Assembly: GCA_958295815.1 (NCBI GenBank)
Contig: OY282374.1
Location: forward strand, 4,988,682 to 5,052,681
Direction of reading: 5' to 3'
DNA length: 64,000 bases
Source: Candidatus Poribacteria bacterium
GTDB taxonomy: Bacteria; Poribacteria; WGA-4E; WGA-3G
Shown: positions 61,801 through 64,000 of the stretch, in pieces
Layout: each line of letters begins with the position of its first letter
Position numbering within the stretch: the stretch's first letter is position 1
Translations under genes and position numbers: made by a program
The notes under the pieces: generated by a model
Told to the model about the DNA's origin: nothing
The model's database searches: none
What the model saw: only the letters and a program-made list of their open reading frames with translations

Positions 61801-61825
61801 GCTTGGGTAAAGTTGCAAAAAATGA
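61801..61825 (-). promoter_or_regulatory. Shared upstream element, copy D (weak)
   Basis: On the minus strand: TTTTTGCAACTTTACCCAAG. It keeps only the TGCAACYTT core and CCC of the longer copies A and B, about 150-175 bases before the TolB-like gene. Confidence 0.2.
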
Positions 61826-61845
61826 TTTGTGTAAAAACCGTGGTG

Positions 61846-62256
61846 CTAAGTACCTAACAGATCGGTCTTGTATTCCTCGACAATTGCCTGCAAGAGGGAT
61901 TCAGGAATATCGTCCAACTGTGATGCTAATTCCTCTTCGACGTTAACCATCAGGCTGTGGTCGAAGGTTTCGCGTTCGGCACAGGGATCGAGGTATTCGC
62001 CGTGTGCTTCCAGTAAAACTTCCAAGCGTGCTGGGGTTAGACCTTCGGAGATGCCGTGCAGACCCCAGGCAGTGCCTCGGTAGCCTCTTTCGTAGTCGTC
62101 ACCGAGGTGCTTCTGTAGGATTTCTTCTCTTTCTGTGCCTTGGGCACCGCTGTTTTCAAGTTCTTCTGCAGCAGCGATTGCCCGCGGATCGAGTTCCACT
62201 TGGAACGCAGTAGATGCGTCTGCTGCTGGGACAGGATAGATTTTGTAGATTTCCAT
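61846..62256 (-). CDS. Conserved-looking protein of unknown function
   Basis: A 136-residue acidic protein, starting MEIYKIYPVPAADASTAFQV and rich in Glu and Ala. It has predicted helices (IAAAEELENSGAQGTEREEI, ARLEVLLEAHGEYLDP) and no signal peptide, membrane helix or recognisable motif. AGGA lies upstream of the ATG. It is separated by 143 bases and a terminator from the upstream SDR gene and by 195 bases from the downstream TolB-like gene, so it is probably its own unit. I do not recognise the family. Confidence 0.65.
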   Translation of the reverse strand: MEIYKIYPVPAADASTAFQVELDPRAIAAAEELENSGAQGTEREEILQKHLGDDYERGYRGTAWGLHGISEGLTPARLEVLLEAHGEYLDPCAERETFDHSLMVNVEEELASQLDDIPESLLQAIVEEYKTDLLGT

Positions 62257-62339
62257 TTTTTATTTAATCCTATAGGAAACACAAACTAACAGTTTGTGGT
62301 ACAACGTAAACATGTAGAAGTATTTACAACACATCTCAT

Positions 62340-62373
62340 AAAAAAGGGCGGTCCTAAAGAATAAGAGCCGCCC
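62340..62373 (-). terminator. Intrinsic terminator of the nnrD-SDR operon
   Basis: On the minus strand GGGCGG (62368-62373) pairs with CCGCCC (62346-62351) and is followed by six T (62340-62345), the canonical layout. It lies 26 bases after the SDR stop. Confidence 0.75.
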
Positions 62374-62399
62374 ATCTTCTCTACGTTTGGAAAAGGTTG

Positions 62400-63182
62400 C
62401 TATACGACTGCGGAGAGTCCACCGTCAATATTGATAGCAGTTCCGGTAATAAAGGATGCGCATTCTGAAACGAGGAATGCAACGAGGTTTCCTACTTCGT
62501 CGGGTTCACCGAGACGTCCAAGTGGGTGCTCGGCACCGCGTTCCTCCCAATATTCCTCAATTGTACCTGGTGAACCGGCTGCTTTCCAGGCGCGTTCTCC
62601 TTGTGCACTTTTGATTGAGGTGAGGCATACCGTGTTAACCAAGATTTTGTGAGGTAGGAGTTCTTTAGAAAGTGCCTTCGTCAGAGCGATACCGGCGGCT
62701 CGGCTCACCGAGGTCGGACAGGAACCTGCGCTGGGTTGTTTGCCACCGGGATGGGTGATGTTGATAATTCTGCCGCTGCCGTTGTTTTTCATGTGTGGGA
62801 TCACCAATCGCGCGCAGCGGATGGCTCCCATCAATTTGAGATCTAAATCCTCGTACCACGCTTGGTCGCTCATAGTTTCAAAGTCACCACCTGCTGACCT
62901 ACCAGCGTTATTTACCAGAATATCAATCTTTCCGTAATGCGCTGCCGTTTGTCCAATAAAATTCTCCAACGTTCCCGGGACCGTTACATCTGCAGGAATA
63001 GCGAGGACTTCACCGCCGGTTTGTGTGCGAATCTCTTCAGCAGCGTCCTCCAAAATCATTTCGCGTCTTCCACAAATTGCAACTTTCGCGCTTTCTTCAC
63101 ACAGACGGAGTGCAATACCTTTGCCTATTCCTTCACTTCCGCCGGTGATGACGGCAACTTTTCCAGTTAATCCGAGTTCCAT
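62400..63182 (-). CDS. Short-chain dehydrogenase/reductase-like protein lacking the catalytic YxxxK
   Basis: A 260-residue SDR-fold protein. The cofactor site is intact (VITGGSEGIGKGIA, VAICGRR, NNAGRSAGG), but the active-site segment reads CPTSVSRAAGIALTKAL: where classical SDRs have Tyr-x-x-x-Lys this has Thr157 and Arg161. The Ser position in INITHPGG is also changed. This type of SDR may be a non-classical reductase or a binding protein. The start at 63182 was chosen because GGAGG lies 5 bases upstream and family members begin with MELGLTGKVA. It follows nnrD by 44 bases in one operon. Confidence 0.85.
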   Translation of the reverse strand: MELGLTGKVAVITGGSEGIGKGIALRLCEESAKVAICGRREMILEDAAEEIRTQTGGEVLAIPADVTVPGTLENFIGQTAAHYGKIDILVNNAGRSAGGDFETMSDQAWYEDLDLKLMGAIRCARLVIPHMKNNGSGRIINITHPGGKQPSAGSCPTSVSRAAGIALTKALSKELLPHKILVNTVCLTSIKSAQGERAWKAAGSPGTIEEYWEERGAEHPLGRLGEPDEVGNLVAFLVSECASFITGTAINIDGGLSAVV

Positions 63183-63226
63183 AATTCCCTCCTGTGATTT
63201 TATACATATTGATGCCTGCTGCAACT

Positions 63227-64000
63227 CTACTGTATCAGCGAAGAGATTGCTTCCGGCACTGTTTTTAGTACATCGCTTGCGATGAGTCCATGCCTTCCCA
63301 ATTTCTCCGAAGTAATGTCACCGGCTAAACCGTGGACATAGACCCCAAGTGCAGCTGCGCTTTCACTTGAGACGCCTTGTGCCATCAATCCTGCGATTAT
63401 GCCCGTTAGTAAATCGCCCATGCCACCTGTCGCCATGCCAGGGTTTCCAGTGGAGTTGATCCACACGTTTCCGTTTGGAGTTCCAGTAACAGTGGGCGCA
63501 CCTTTAAATACGAGCGTCACACCGTGTTCATTTGCAAATTGTTGTGCAGTGCTAATCCTGTCTGTTTCTAATGTAGGAATTGGGGTATCCGCTAACCGAG
63601 CCATCTCGCCGGGGTGCGGTGTGAGTACTGTCTCTCTGTCCAGTAGTGAGATGATTTCTCTGTCTTGTGCTAAGGCGTTCAATCCATCTGCATCGATGAC
63701 CATCCGTAAACCAAGTTCCTGCTTCTGATTCTCGCGAACCAGTTGATGAACGAGTGCCACTGTCTCTGGATTCTGGGAAAGCCCGGGACCAATCGCAAGA
63801 ACCGATTTTGTCCTTTCTGCGAATTCGAGGATAGTTGAGGTTGCTGACGGTGTCAAACTTCCGGCGTCGATTTCTGGGAGTGGCAAGGTCATTACCTCAG
63901 GCAAAAGCCCCTCTAAAATTGAGTTGAGATGCTTCGGTATGGCGAGTGTTACTAACCCCGCACCGGCACGCAAAGCAGCCTCACTTGCGAGTGCTGCTGC
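63227..64000 (-). CDS. nnrD: ADP/ATP-dependent NAD(P)HX dehydratase, C-terminal part (5' end outside window)
   Basis: The carbohydrate-kinase-fold dehydratase that repairs hydrated NAD(P)H (NAD(P)HX). The frame stays open to the window edge, reading ALASEAALRAGAGLVTLAIP, so the gene begins beyond 64000. Hallmarks are VLAIGPGLSQNPET, MVIDADGLNAL, VLTPHPGEMARL, VFKGAPTVTG and GMATGGMGDLLTGIIAG, the last holding the catalytic-type aspartate. It may be fused at its N-terminus to the NnrE epimerase domain, as in many bacteria, but that part is outside the view. The SDR gene follows in the same direction. Confidence 0.95.
   Translation of the reverse strand, partial: AAALASEAALRAGAGLVTLAIPKHLNSILEGLLPEVMTLPLPEIDAGSLTPSATSTILEFAERTKSVLAIGPGLSQNPETVALVHQLVRENQKQELGLRMVIDADGLNALAQDREIISLLDRETVLTPHPGEMARLADTPIPTLETDRISTAQQFANEHGVTLVFKGAPTVTGTPNGNVWINSTGNPGMATGGMGDLLTGIIAGLMAQGVSSESAAALGVYVHGLAGDITSEKLGRHGLIASDVLKTVPEAISSLIQ

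Overview
The window reads as one contig piece from a large-genome, Gram-negative environmental bacterium. It encodes outer-membrane and periplasmic machinery (a TolC-like factor, a PorU/PorV-like pair, many lipoproteins, AnmK/NamZ wall recycling) and a set of catabolic families (Gfo/Idh/MocA, enolase-superfamily dehydratase, amidohydrolase, SDR). Gene content, degenerate CAGTTGTCAGTT-type intergenic repeats and short GGAGATCnCTCC hairpins together resemble uncultured lineages such as Candidatus Poribacteria. That placement is an inference from style and content, not a marker-gene result. No rRNA, tRNA or CRISPR array was seen.

Layout. 1-3.7 kb: end of gyrB, then gyrA. 3.9-9.6 kb: exported TPR protein, secreted zinc metalloprotease, Asp-box propeller, a structured non-coding stretch and a CsgG-like lipoprotein. 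9.7-11.5 kb: a HepT-like protein and a quinone oxidoreductase. 11.5-18.9 kb: a 2099-residue C25 (gingipain/PorU-type) protein followed directly by a PorV-family protein. 18.9-23.1 kb (minus): a cation efflux protein, then anmK, namZ and an AmiE-like serine hydrolase, a muropeptide salvage group. 23.4-30.2 kb (plus): orphan ManC-type cupin, pgi, NtrY-like kinase, NtrC/PilR-type regulator, an atypical pseudopilin and a prepilin peptidase. 30.4-36.8 kb: nitroreductase, amidohydrolase, TPR lipoprotein, orphan DNA methyltransferase, a Rieske/cytochrome b pair and a Gfo/Idh/MocA oxidoreductase. 37.2-41.5 kb: an accessory island with an RHH protein, a HTH plus GIY-YIG-like fusion, an ASCH pseudogene, a 15-bp repeat array, an AlbA_2 protein, an FRG-TPR protein and a gene remnant. 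41.7-42.8 kb: an enolase-superfamily gene.

42.8-61.7 kb (all minus strand) is the most striking region. It holds six related ABC-2 permeases around a single ABC ATPase, together with a membrane-anchored NEW3/Ig-like protein, a TolC-like outer-membrane factor, a Kelch propeller, a coiled-coil repeat lipoprotein, a cysteine-less thioredoxin-fold protein and a TolB-like propeller. I read it as a multi-permease envelope transport or assembly system whose substrate cannot be told from sequence. Several genes in it share a conserved upstream element. 61.8-64 kb: an unknown small protein, an SDR lacking the usual catalytic residues, and NAD(P)HX dehydratase (nnrD) running off the window end.

Start sites were often moved downstream from the longest reading frame where a Shine-Dalgarno sequence, a family start or an intergenic repeat argued for it. 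All functional statements rest on motifs read by eye; no database search was possible.
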